Assembly: GCA_035560815.1 (NCBI GenBank)
Contig: DATMYR010000008.1
Coordinates: 94,519-158,518, forward strand
DNA: 64,000 nucleotides
Origin: UBA5314 sp035560815
GTDB taxonomy: Bacteria; Bacillota; Syntrophomonadia; Syntrophomonadales; Syntrophomonadaceae
Direction of reading: 5' to 3'
Part shown: positions 26,093 to 34,703 of the stretch, piece after piece
Numbering within the stretch: the stretch's first letter is position 1
Layout: every line of letters begins with the position of its first letter
Translations under genes and position numbers: made by a program
Notes under the pieces: model-generated
Database searches by the model: none
What the model saw: the letters and a program-made list of their open reading frames with translations, nothing else
Told to the model about the DNA's origin: nothing

Positions 26093-26175
26093 GGTGTCAT
26101 GGGGACGGTTCTCTTGACACACTTTACCTTTTTTTATTGTGCCGCCCGTGTCAAGAGAACCGTCCCCATGACACC
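26093..26175. repeat. GGGGACGGTTCT palindromic element, copy C
   Basis: Perfect 28-base inverted arms (26093-26120 and 26148-26175) with a 27-base spacer. The core is GGGGACGGTTCTCTTGACAC. Outer ends are GTGTCAT, partly mirrored by TTGACAC. It fills the prmA-rsmE gap, 900 bases from copy B, within a single presumed operon. Confidence 0.82.
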
Positions 26176-26182
26176 GAAGGGC

Positions 26183-27106
26183 CTACCTCTTGCGGGCTGC
26201 AACCCCGATCCACTCTGCTTCCTTCAGCACTTTTTCGATGGTAAAGCCGTATTTCTGAAGCTGTTCCTGCACCAGTAGCCACTGGCTCTCGATAATTCCC
26301 GAACCGAAGAACCAACCTCCAGTTGGTAGATTCTTAGCTGCTCCGGGAATCAGTGAAACCACTACCTCGGCGATAATGTTGGCTACCATAATGTCTGCCT
26401 GCCAATCGGGCAGTTCGGCGCTAATGTCTCCCTGACCCACCTGGACAATATGCTCCATTTTGTTCAGTTGTACATTCTCAACCGCTATTTTTACAGCCAG
26501 GGGATCGATATCCATACTGAAAACCCGGTCGGCTCCCAGGAGAGCAGCCGCTATAGAGAGAATTCCCGAGCCGCACCCGGCATCGATCACCGACATGCCG
26601 TCCTGCATGAACTCATCAAGAAAAAGCAGGCAAAAACGGGTGGAGGCGTGGATGCCGGTGCCGAAGGCCATGCCCGGGTCAATTTCGATGATTACTTCTC
26701 CCGCCTGCGGCTGGTGGATTTCCCATGATGGTTTGATGACCAGCCGCTCTCCCACCTTGAAAGTATGGAAGTGTTGCTTCCAGGTTTCCGCCCAGTCTTC
26801 CTCCCGCACCTCATTGACCATGATTCGGCATTGAACGGCAAAATTATCGTTCACCCTTTGCAAGGAACTCCGAATCTCCTCCAGGGTCGGTCCATCCTCG
26901 GAGAAGTAGGCTTTGACAGCAACCAGATCACCTTCACTGCATGCAACGGCAACGGGGTCGGAACCCTTGTCCTTCGGTTTTACAGCCGGAGGGGCTGTTC
27001 GGGGATCTTCAATAACCACCCCGCCTGACCCCAGATGATGGAAAACCCCGGCTACAGCTTCTATACAATGCCTTTCAATGAGGACATTAATTTCTTTCCA
27101 TTCCAC
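26183..27106 (-). CDS. prmA: Ribosomal protein L11 methyltransferase
   Basis: S-adenosylmethionine-dependent methyltransferase that trimethylates ribosomal protein L11. The 307 residues include an N-terminal substrate-recognition domain and a Rossmann domain with the SAM motif VIDAGCGSGILSIAAALLGA, followed by MVANIIAEVV. The start is GTG with GAGAGGG upstream. It follows dnaJ by 12 bases, as in B. subtilis and many Clostridia. Confidence 0.95.
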   Translation of the reverse strand: MEWKEINVLIERHCIEAVAGVFHHLGSGGVVIEDPRTAPPAVKPKDKGSDPVAVACSEGDLVAVKAYFSEDGPTLEEIRSSLQRVNDNFAVQCRIMVNEVREEDWAETWKQHFHTFKVGERLVIKPSWEIHQPQAGEVIIEIDPGMAFGTGIHASTRFCLLFLDEFMQDGMSVIDAGCGSGILSIAAALLGADRVFSMDIDPLAVKIAVENVQLNKMEHIVQVGQGDISAELPDWQADIMVANIIAEVVVSLIPGAAKNLPTGGWFFGSGIIESQWLLVQEQLQKYGFTIEKVLKEAEWIGVAARKR

Positions 27107-27118
27107 GTTTTTCCCTCT

Positions 27119-28261
27119 CTAGCCCATGGCATCCTTGAACTTATCAAATAGGCCTTTTTTCGTGTTTTTTTCTTCCTGTTCACGATGAAATTCGGCCAGC
27201 AGTTCTTTCTGACGTTTATTTAAACGGGTGGGTATTTTCACCTTCACCATGACCTTGAGGTCGCCCTGGCGGCTGCTCTGCAGGTGGGGAACCCCCTTGC
27301 CTTTAATGGTTATGATATCGCCCGGTTGAGTTCCTTCCGGGATATGAACGCTATGGCTGTCTCCTCCCAATAATGACATCTCCAAGTCCGCACCCAGTGA
27401 TGCCTGCACAAAATCGACCTCCAGGGTCGTGACCAGGGTGTAGCCTTCCCGCTTGAAGACCGGGTGGGGTTTGACCAACATTGTAATATAGAGGTCTCCC
27501 GCAGGGCCGCCATGCTGCCCGATTTCCCCTTCGCTCTGGATGCGGAGTCGGGCACCGCTGTCTACGCCGGCTGGAATACGTATTTCAATTTTTCTAGCTT
27601 TCTTCACTTTGCCGGTTCCCCTGCAGGAAGAACAGGGCTTTTCGATAACCTTGCCCTCACCGCGGCAATGATTACAAGGTCTGACTGTTTCAAATCGTCC
27701 AAAGGGCGTGCTCTGCACCACCCGGGTCTGCCCGCTGCCATTACAGGTCGAGCAGGTGTTTACTTTAGAACCGGGCTCAGCTCCGCTTCCCTTACAGTGG
27801 TCGCAGGCTTCCACTCGACTGATTTCTATTTCCTTTTCAATTCCGAATACTGCATCCTCGAAGTTGATCTCCAGCCGGGCTTCCCGATCGGCACCCTTCT
27901 GCGGCCCGGTTCGGCGCCGGCCGCCGCCCATCCCTCCGCCAAAAATCAAGTCAAAGATGTCTCCGAAACCCCCGCCCATATCGCCGAAATCAACCCCGCC
28001 GTTAAAACCGCCGGGGCCGCCTCCACGGGTCGGATCAAAAGCATCGTGGCCGAAGCGATCATACATTTCCCGCTTTTGGCTGTCGCTTAATACTTCATAG
28101 GCATCGCAGATTTCCTTGAATTTGTCCGCCGCCTGGGGGTCGTCCCGGTTTACATCGGGATGGAACTTGCGGGCCTTTTGCCGGTAAGCCTTTTTGATCT
28201 CTTCCGGCGCCGCATCCCGGCTAATCCCGAGAACCTCATAAAAATCGCGCTTTGCGGACAT
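27119..28261 (-). CDS. dnaJ: Chaperone protein DnaJ
   Basis: Type I Hsp40 co-chaperone of DnaK, about 380 residues. It has a J domain with HPD (KFHPDVNRDDP, about residues 32-42), a Gly-rich region (FDPTRGGGPGGFNGG), four CxxCxGxG zinc repeats (CDHCKGSG, CSTCNGSG, CNHCRGEG, CSSCRGTG) and the C-terminal substrate-binding domain. Start ATG at 28261 has AGGAAGGTGGG; the longer reading adds a non-family extension. Part of the CIRCE-controlled operon. Confidence 0.96.
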   Translation of the reverse strand: MSAKRDFYEVLGISRDAAPEEIKKAYRQKARKFHPDVNRDDPQAADKFKEICDAYEVLSDSQKREMYDRFGHDAFDPTRGGGPGGFNGGVDFGDMGGGFGDIFDLIFGGGMGGGRRRTGPQKGADREARLEINFEDAVFGIEKEIEISRVEACDHCKGSGAEPGSKVNTCSTCNGSGQTRVVQSTPFGRFETVRPCNHCRGEGKVIEKPCSSCRGTGKVKKARKIEIRIPAGVDSGARLRIQSEGEIGQHGGPAGDLYITMLVKPHPVFKREGYTLVTTLEVDFVQASLGADLEMSLLGGDSHSVHIPEGTQPGDIITIKGKGVPHLQSSRQGDLKVMVKVKIPTRLNKRQKELLAEFHREQEEKNTKKGLFDKFKDAMG

Positions 28262-28428
28262 ATTTACCCACCTTCCTGAAAAGCAGGGTGAACCCGCCCT
28301 CTTTGCTGCCGGGTTCCCCTGCACGGTTGATTGTTGATTCATGCGCTGGAACCAAAGGATATCCGGTCACCAGACATATCAAATTATTGATGATTCCCGG
28401 GTGTCTGTCAACCAGCTAACTACCCAGA

Positions 28429-30231
28429 TTAATCAGCCTCTTTATAATCAGCATCAATGGTGTCGTCAGCCCCCGGCTCCTGTGTGCCCTCTGATTGATT
28501 TTGGTTCTCATACATTTTCGCACTCAAAGCGTAAACAGCTTCGGTCAAGGCCTGGGTTTTGGCTTTGATTTCCTCCACATCAGTGCCCTGTAAAGCATGG
28601 GTCAAGTCGCTCTTGGCGGATTCGATCTTTTGTTTGCTCTCCTCATCCGCTTTCTCAGCAAATTCTTTCAGGGTTTTTTCAGCTTGATAAATCATGCTGT
28701 CTGCGCTGTTGCGGGCATCGATTTCCTCGAAACGCCTTTCATCCTCTTCAGCGAACTTCTCAGCATCCTCCATCATACGTTTGATGTCTGCATCACTTAG
28801 ACCGCCGGAGGAGGTGATGGTAATTTTCTGTTCCTTGTTGGTAGCCAGGTCTTTGGCGGTGACGTGAACGATGCCGTTCACATCGATGTCAAAGGTTACC
28901 TCGACCTGGGGCACTCCCCGGGGGGCAGAGGGAAGTCCGGTCAACTGGAAGCGGCCCAGGGTAACATTATGCTGCGCCATCTTCCGTTCCCCCTGCAAAA
29001 CGTGGATATCCACTGACGTCTGATTGTCAGCCGCTGTAGTAAACACCTGGCTCTTAGCGGTGGGAATCGTGGTATTCCGCTCAATGATGCGCGTATATAT
29101 TCCACCCAGGGTTTCAATCCCCATAGACAGGGGGGTCACATCCAAGAGCACCACGTCGGTGATTTCTCCAGAGAGAACCGCCGCCTGAATAGCCGCCCCT
29201 ACCGCGACCACTTCATCAGGGTTGATCCCTTTGAAGGGCTCCTTGCCGGTAAAATTGCGAATGGCGTCCACCACGGCCGGGATGCGAGTCGATCCACCTA
29301 CCAAAATTACCTTGTCGAGCTTATCGTTGCTCAGGCCAGAGTCCTTTAAGGCCTGGCGGGTGGGTCCCATGGTTTTTTCCACCAGGTCGGCCGTCATTTC
29401 GTTAAATTTTGCCCGGGTAAGCTGTCGCTCCAGGTGTAGAGGCCCCTCCTGGGTGGCAGTAATATATGGTATGTTAATATCGGTGGTTAGGACCCCTGAA
29501 AGTTCGTGTTTGGCCTTTTCCGCCGCTTCTTTCAAGCGGTGCAGAGCCATTTTATCGTTGTGCAGATCGATGCCATTATCCTTTTTAAACTCCTGGACTA
29601 GCCAGTCAATGATCCGGTCATCGAAATCATCCCCACCCAGCCGATTGTTTCCGCTGGTGGCTTTTACCTCGAACACACCGTCACCGATCTCCAGGATGGA
29701 TACGTCAAAGGTTCCGCCTCCCAGGTCAAAGACCAGGATGGTCTGAGTTTCTTCCTTATCCAACCCGTAAGCTAGAGCAGCTGCGGTGGGCTCATTGATA
29801 ATCCGCAAAACTTCTAAACCCGCAATCTTCCCGGCATCCTTGGTAGCCTGCCTCTGGGCATCTGTGAAATAAGCCGGAACAGTGATGACCGCCTGGGTCA
29901 GCTTTTCTCCCAGGTAAGCTTCAGCATCGTTTTTCATTTTTTGCAGAATCATGGCCGATATTTCCTGGGGGGTATATTTCTTCCCATCTATATCCACCTT
30001 ATGATCAGTACCCATCTGCCGCTTAATTGATACAACTGTGCGGTCGGGATTGGTTATAGCCTGGCGCTTGGCCACTCGGCCTACCAACCTTTCCCCACCC
30101 TTGGAAAATCCGACAACCGAAGGAGTGATGCGTTCTCCCTCCGCATTGGGGATTACCGTCGCTTCACTGCCTTCCATAACGGCTACCACCGAATTAGTAG
30201 TGCCCAAGTCGATTCCAACAACCTTCGCCAT
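28429..30231 (-). CDS. dnaK: Chaperone protein DnaK (Hsp70)
   Basis: ATP-dependent Hsp70 folding chaperone of 600 residues. Signature motifs: GIDLGTTNSVVAV (6-18), IFDLGGGTFDVS-type phosphate 2 motif (ILVFDLGGGTFD) and VILVGGSTRIPAV. The substrate-binding domain carries the typical DVTPLSMGIETLGG. The lid ends with an acidic tail (DDTIDADYKEAD). It lies between grpE and dnaJ. Confidence 0.98.
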   Translation of the reverse strand: MAKVVGIDLGTTNSVVAVMEGSEATVIPNAEGERITPSVVGFSKGGERLVGRVAKRQAITNPDRTVVSIKRQMGTDHKVDIDGKKYTPQEISAMILQKMKNDAEAYLGEKLTQAVITVPAYFTDAQRQATKDAGKIAGLEVLRIINEPTAAALAYGLDKEETQTILVFDLGGGTFDVSILEIGDGVFEVKATSGNNRLGGDDFDDRIIDWLVQEFKKDNGIDLHNDKMALHRLKEAAEKAKHELSGVLTTDINIPYITATQEGPLHLERQLTRAKFNEMTADLVEKTMGPTRQALKDSGLSNDKLDKVILVGGSTRIPAVVDAIRNFTGKEPFKGINPDEVVAVGAAIQAAVLSGEITDVVLLDVTPLSMGIETLGGIYTRIIERNTTIPTAKSQVFTTAADNQTSVDIHVLQGERKMAQHNVTLGRFQLTGLPSAPRGVPQVEVTFDIDVNGIVHVTAKDLATNKEQKITITSSGGLSDADIKRMMEDAEKFAEEDERRFEEIDARNSADSMIYQAEKTLKEFAEKADEESKQKIESAKSDLTHALQGTDVEEIKAKTQALTEAVYALSAKMYENQNQSEGTQEPGADDTIDADYKEAD

Positions 30232-30276
30232 GTATTACACCTCCACAAATATGAATAAATATCTAAAAGGCTACTC

Positions 30277-30816
30277 CTAGCTGCTGACTTTAACCAGGCT
30301 GGGACGCAAGACCCGGCCATGCATTATGTAGCCTTTTTGCAGCTCATCAATAACAGTGTTGCTCGGATGCTCACTACTTTCCTCCAAAACCAGCGGTTCA
30401 TGAAACTCGGGATCAAAAGGTTTTCCGGCAGCGTCAATCGCCTGCACTCCTTCAGTCTTGATGATTTCATGCATGCTTTTCACAATCATCTCCACCCCTT
30501 TATGCAGGGAAGCATAATCCTGCTGGCTGGTAGACATGGTCAGAGCGCGTTCCAGGTCATCAATAATAGGAAGAATTTTTTTAATCAAAGGCACTGGGGC
30601 AAATTTTATATACTCCTCCCGTTCCCGGGTGGTTCGTTTACGCAGATTCTCTATTTCTGCCAGAGTTCGTACATAACGGTCATAATTCTGGCGGGACTCT
30701 TCCCGGGCTTTATCCAGTTCCTGCTCTAATGTCTGATCAGCATCCGGCGTGATAGCCTCTTTTGGTGATTCAATTCCATTTTCGTTATTGAAATCCTGAT
30801 CTCTATTTTCTTCCAT
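30277..30816 (-). CDS. grpE: Nucleotide exchange factor GrpE
   Basis: Dimeric cochaperone that releases ADP from DnaK, 179 residues. An acidic N-terminus precedes a long coiled-coil helix (LEQELDKAREESRQNYDRYVR) and the conserved LRKRTTREREE. The beta-wing follows, ending with IMHGRVLRPSLVKVSS. It starts 12 bases downstream of the chaperonin gene. Confidence 0.97.
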   Translation of the reverse strand: MEENRDQDFNNENGIESPKEAITPDADQTLEQELDKAREESRQNYDRYVRTLAEIENLRKRTTREREEYIKFAPVPLIKKILPIIDDLERALTMSTSQQDYASLHKGVEMIVKSMHEIIKTEGVQAIDAAGKPFDPEFHEPLVLEESSEHPSNTVIDELQKGYIMHGRVLRPSLVKVSS

Positions 30817-30828
30817 AGAAACTCACCT

Positions 30829-32394
30829 CTATTCAAGAATATCCTGGCGGCTTGGCTTTAATTCCTCATCTTTCATCTGAATTACTGTATTAATGCGCAG
30901 GATGGCGGTGGCAACTTCACCAGCGGCCTGCAGTGCATGCATCTTAACTTTTACTGGATCTATGATGCCTTTTTCCATGACATCGATCAGGTTCCCAGTG
31001 TCACTATCGAAAGAAATCTGATCCGAGGCCTGCCTTTTTTGAGCAGCGGTTACATCCCCCAGCTTTTCCAGGGGATTAAACCCGGCATTAGCCGCCATAC
31101 AAGTAAACGGTTTCAGCAGCGCTTCCTTCACCGCTAGAACCCCATAGGAATGCATTCCTTCCAACCCCCGGGCCAATTCCTCCAGACTGACTGCCATCCA
31201 CACTTCAATAGCTCCACCTCCCGGCACCACTCCTTCTCGTAAAGCGGCCTGTACAGAGGCAGCCGCATCCCGGGCCATTCTTTCCACTTCGTCTACTACT
31301 TCCTCGGTGGCTGCTCCTACTAGCAAAGTAGCCCATGGTTGCCCCTGGCCCGCATATATACAGGTGTGGTGGAATTTTTCTTCCACTTCCACCCGCTGGG
31401 CAAAACCCAGGTTGTCACGAATGACCTCGACATCCCGGTTAAGGCTGCTCCGCTTGATCTTGCGGGCTCCGGTATGCCTGCATAATCGCTCTATCTCCCG
31501 GGAAGATACCCGGTGCAGGGCTAAAACGCCGTTTTCACTGAAGATTTGCTCAGCGATATCGTCCAGGGCTCGGTCAACTACAACGACCTTGACGCCTAAC
31601 TGGCAAATCTTCTGCAGGTTCCTTTCATATTGCTCCCGGGCTTGTAGATAATATGTAAACCCGGCTTCGCTCTTCATGGCTTCGCGGGCTAATTCCTCGG
31701 GCTCCAGGGCATCATCCACCACCAGAATGGTGGCATTTTCAACCCATCTGGGCATTTCCCGGTTGACCGGCTCCTTGTTTAAAACCAACCCCTTAAACAC
31801 TCGATGGTCCGCATGTTCGTGGGCTACCACCGCTTCCGCAAATCGGTAGTCCCGATCCAATAATAATGGCTCACCGACCAGGCGCGCCCCTTCCAATACC
31901 AGGGCAGCCAGATCCGAATGTCCCCGACCAGCGACCCGAGCGATATCCTCCAAGCGTTGGTCATAGACTGACGTGATAGGGCGCGCAGCCCTTACCAATA
32001 ATTGTTGGGCCGCTTGTATGCCGGTTTGGATGCCTTCAATGATCCGGGTAACCGGAACCCCCCGCAGCACTTGATCTACACCTTCCGCCACCAGTGCTCC
32101 GGCTAGAATCGTAGCAGTTGTGGTGCCATCCCCCACTTCATCTTTCTGGGCGCGAGCCGCATTGACAATCATGCGGGCTGCCGGATGACGAATTTCCACC
32201 ATTTCTAGAATCGTGGCCCCGTCGTTGCTGATAGCCACATCTCCGAAACTGTCGACCAGCATGGTATCCAGGCCCTTGGGTCCGATAGTTCCCTCCACTA
32301 ACTGAGATACGGCCCGGGCGGCACTGGAATTATTCAGCAAAGCCTGGAAGCGTTCATCAATATTGTGTTTTCCTGATAACGAACCTTCCGTCAT
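30829..32394 (-). CDS. Archaeal-like (group II/III, thermosome-type) chaperonin
   Basis: A 521-residue CCT/thermosome-type chaperonin, not GroEL. Visible motifs are the nucleotide-binding VEGTIGPKGLDTMLVD (33-48), NDGATILEM (57-65), the catalytic GDGTTT (88-93), and VVPGGGAIEV in the C-terminal equatorial domain. It lacks the GroEL GGM tail and ends with KPSRQDILE. Established knowledge: Carboxydothermus and several other Firmicutes carry 'group III' chaperonins inside the dnaK operon, where they form hexadecamers without a GroES lid. Here it sits exactly between hrcA and grpE. The ATG at 32394 has CAGGAGG. No GroEL or GroES gene is in the window. Confidence 0.93.
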   Translation of the reverse strand: MTEGSLSGKHNIDERFQALLNNSSAARAVSQLVEGTIGPKGLDTMLVDSFGDVAISNDGATILEMVEIRHPAARMIVNAARAQKDEVGDGTTTATILAGALVAEGVDQVLRGVPVTRIIEGIQTGIQAAQQLLVRAARPITSVYDQRLEDIARVAGRGHSDLAALVLEGARLVGEPLLLDRDYRFAEAVVAHEHADHRVFKGLVLNKEPVNREMPRWVENATILVVDDALEPEELAREAMKSEAGFTYYLQAREQYERNLQKICQLGVKVVVVDRALDDIAEQIFSENGVLALHRVSSREIERLCRHTGARKIKRSSLNRDVEVIRDNLGFAQRVEVEEKFHHTCIYAGQGQPWATLLVGAATEEVVDEVERMARDAAASVQAALREGVVPGGGAIEVWMAVSLEELARGLEGMHSYGVLAVKEALLKPFTCMAANAGFNPLEKLGDVTAAQKRQASDQISFDSDTGNLIDVMEKGIIDPVKVKMHALQAAGEVATAILRINTVIQMKDEELKPSRQDILE

Positions 32395-32430
32395 TTTTCC
32401 TCCTGTCAGCTTATGACCCAGTATTAGCAA

Positions 32431-33453
32431 TTAAAATCGTTTAAGCAGTTCTTCTACGGCCCGGCGAACCGATTCAATAGCACCGGCGGCTTTACCGTAC
32501 TCCATGCGCACCGGTCCCATCAGGCCAATTTTCCCCATATCGCCAAAACCCTTGTAGCCGGTGAATACCAGGCTCATTTCCTTCATACGCTCCTCCTGGT
32601 TCTCCTTCCCAATGCGGATATCCACTTCATCACCGATGTAATCAGGGAGAACATGGCGCAGCAGGCTTTCTTCCTCCAGGATGCTCAATATCCGTTTGAT
32701 TCTTTCCAAATCCTTGAATTCTGGCTCATTGAGTATGTTCAAGGCTCCACTGATGACCACTCTTTCCTCCCCACTGTTTTCCAGCATGTGCTCAATAGCC
32801 TCCAGCGCCTGATCAATAACCCGCCGGCGGCGTTTCAAGGTATCGCGCAGCTCCTGCATCTCACTGCGGCGCACATCACCGATCCGTCGTTTGCGCAAAA
32901 TCTGGTTGAAAATCTGCGAAATGCTGCGCAGGTCCTCCTCTTTGACCGACTCGGGAATATCTATTTTGTTATGCAGAATCATTCCCATATCACTAACCAA
33001 AAACATCACGGCTTTGCCAGGCTCCAGGGGAAGCAGCTGCAAATAACGAAATTCGCTCAAACCGAAAGGAGGAATGATAATGAAAGATGCATAGTTGGTC
33101 ACCTGGGACAGAAAATGCCCTACCCGTTCAACCACTGTGCTCCATTCCTGCTTGCCATCGCCCAGCAAGTTCTGTAAAACTTCGCTCTCGTTATGGCTCA
33201 GGCTTTCTTTTTCCATCATGCAGTCCACATAATAGCGGAAGCCCAACTCTGATGGTATCCGCCCCGAGGAAGTATGAGGCTGCTCCAGGAAGCCCATCTC
33301 TTCCAGATCGGACATTTCATTGCGAACTGTAGCCGCGCTGATCTTCAGGTTGTGCTTTTTTACCACCGCTCTTGACCCTACGGGTTCAGCGGTTTCTACA
33401 TAATCTTTAATAATCGATTCCAGGATCAGTTTTTTTCTCTCATCCATGGTCAT
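32431..33453 (-). CDS. hrcA: Heat-inducible transcription repressor HrcA
   Basis: Repressor that binds CIRCE and depends on a chaperonin for activity in classical systems. The 340 residues have a winged-helix N-terminus (VGSRAVVKKHNLKISAATVRNEMSDLEEMGFL) and a GAF-like middle, ending VRRAVEELLKRF. A CIRCE copy lies 13 bases upstream of its start. It leads the operon hrcA-chaperonin-grpE-dnaK-dnaJ. Because the adjacent chaperonin is not GroEL, the usual GroE feedback on HrcA may differ here. Confidence 0.96.
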   Translation of the reverse strand: MTMDERKKLILESIIKDYVETAEPVGSRAVVKKHNLKISAATVRNEMSDLEEMGFLEQPHTSSGRIPSELGFRYYVDCMMEKESLSHNESEVLQNLLGDGKQEWSTVVERVGHFLSQVTNYASFIIIPPFGLSEFRYLQLLPLEPGKAVMFLVSDMGMILHNKIDIPESVKEEDLRSISQIFNQILRKRRIGDVRRSEMQELRDTLKRRRRVIDQALEAIEHMLENSGEERVVISGALNILNEPEFKDLERIKRILSILEEESLLRHVLPDYIGDEVDIRIGKENQEERMKEMSLVFTGYKGFGDMGKIGLMGPVRMEYGKAAGAIESVRRAVEELLKRF

Positions 33454-33466
33454 AATATCACCTTTG

Positions 33467-33493
33467 TTAGCACTCTCTTCTCTTGAGTGCTAA
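33467..33493 (-). promoter_or_regulatory. CIRCE operator (HrcA binding site)
   Basis: An exact TTAGCACTC-N9-GAGTGCTAA dyad. It lies between the hrcA promoter (33509-33537) and the hrcA start, the textbook location for HrcA autorepression of the dnaK operon. Confidence 0.97.
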
Positions 33494-33508
33494 TCATGAT
33501 TTATTAAA

Positions 33509-33537
33509 AAAATAGCATCCGCTTTGCCCTTTGTCAA
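33509..33537 (-). promoter_or_regulatory. Sigma-A promoter of the hrcA-dnaK operon
   Basis: On the minus strand TTGACA (33532-33537) and TATTTT (33509-33514) are 17 bases apart. The -35 box overlaps the last codons of hemW. Transcription would start just before the CIRCE at 33467-33493. Confidence 0.75.
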
Positions 33538-34703
33538 GACTTCCTGTTATCAAGAAAATGGCATAGGATTTGATTGGAGACAAAAATCATGTCCGGATGT
33601 AAACAGAGTCTGCCCTCCAGCATCTTTAGCCATCCCCGCTCGATAAAATCATCGATCAACGTACCATAATGGGTGTGGGGATCGATTCCCAAGCGGTTCT
33701 TTAACTCCTCCAGATCAACTCCTTCTATCTGACGCAGCCCCATAACCAGTGCTTCAGCCTGTAGTTCTTCGCTGTTCATGGTTTCCAGGACCTGGATGCC
33801 AGGCAGTCGTCCACAGCGGAGGGGAGCACAATAGTTTTCCAGCGGCCAGGGATTGATCCAGCGTTTGGCGGCCTGAAAGCTGACCGCCGCGCTGCCCAGT
33901 CCCAGGTATTCCTGTCCAGACCAGTAGATAAGATTGTGGCGGCATTCCCGGCCTCTCCTACAGTAATTCGATATCTCGTAATGACGATAGTTGTTGCCCT
34001 GCAGGTGTTCGCGGGCCAGATTGAACATAGCCTCCTCGCTTTCCTCTTCCAGCGGCTCCCAGAGGCCGCGGGCTAGATCGCGAGCCAGCGGGGTGCAGGG
34101 ATCCAATTGCAGAAGGTAGGCCGAAATATGGCTCGGCTCACATGCTACAACCATATCCAGATTCTCTTTCCACCTATCTATAGACTGCCCCGGCAGACCG
34201 TAAATTAAATCGATATTAAAATTCTTCCAGCTTAGAAAATGCAGATCCTCCACCGTGGTCAGAGCATCGCTGGAACTATGCACCCGACCCAGAACCCGCA
34301 GGTCGGAGTCAGAAAAACTCTGCACACCCAAAGAAAGGCGGTTGATACCGGCATCCCGCAGATCTCTCAATTTGGTCCGAGAAAGGGTGGCCGGATTGGC
34401 TTCCAGAGTGATTTCAACATCATCCAGGAAAGAAAACTCCTGGCGCAAAGCCCGGAGAATATCCTCGACTTGCCCGGCGGTCAGGAGGCTGGGCGTCCCT
34501 CCTCCGAAATATACAGTTGAAATGTTTTGCATTCGATGCTGCGTCGAGTGCCCGGCTATTTCCTTCTGCAGGCAGAGGCAGTAATCTTCCAGGCTGGTGG
34601 AATTGTTGAGGGCTATAGATGAAAAATCGCAATAGGTGCATTTCTGCAGGCAAAAGGGAATATGAACATAGATGCCCATCCCTTTCTTCAAGGCCTCAAT
34701 CAT
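33534..34703 (-). CDS. hemW: Radical SAM heme chaperone HemW
   Basis: Radical-SAM protein of 389 residues, related to coproporphyrinogen dehydrogenase HemN but of the HemW type that binds and delivers heme. The 4Fe-4S motif is CLQKCTYC (Cys 18, 22, 25) without the extra HemN Cys. GGGTPSLL and the C-terminal HemN_C wing (NRLGIDPHTHYGTLIDDFIERGWL) follow. It overlaps the end of lepA by eight bases; MGIYVHIP with AGGG upstream is a possible later start. lepA-hemW-hrcA is a standard order. Confidence 0.92.
   Translation of the reverse strand: MIEALKKGMGIYVHIPFCLQKCTYCDFSSIALNNSTSLEDYCLCLQKEIAGHSTQHRMQNISTVYFGGGTPSLLTAGQVEDILRALRQEFSFLDDVEITLEANPATLSRTKLRDLRDAGINRLSLGVQSFSDSDLRVLGRVHSSSDALTTVEDLHFLSWKNFNIDLIYGLPGQSIDRWKENLDMVVACEPSHISAYLLQLDPCTPLARDLARGLWEPLEEESEEAMFNLAREHLQGNNYRHYEISNYCRRGRECRHNLIYWSGQEYLGLGSAAVSFQAAKRWINPWPLENYCAPLRCGRLPGIQVLETMNSEELQAEALVMGLRQIEGVDLEELKNRLGIDPHTHYGTLIDDFIERGWLKMLEGRLCLHPDMIFVSNQILCHFLDNRKS

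Noticed and set aside
27464..28090. Plus-strand open frame opposite dnaJ
   Set aside because: Antisense of the Gly/Cys-rich dnaJ region; Ala/Pro/Ser bias typical of shadow frames.
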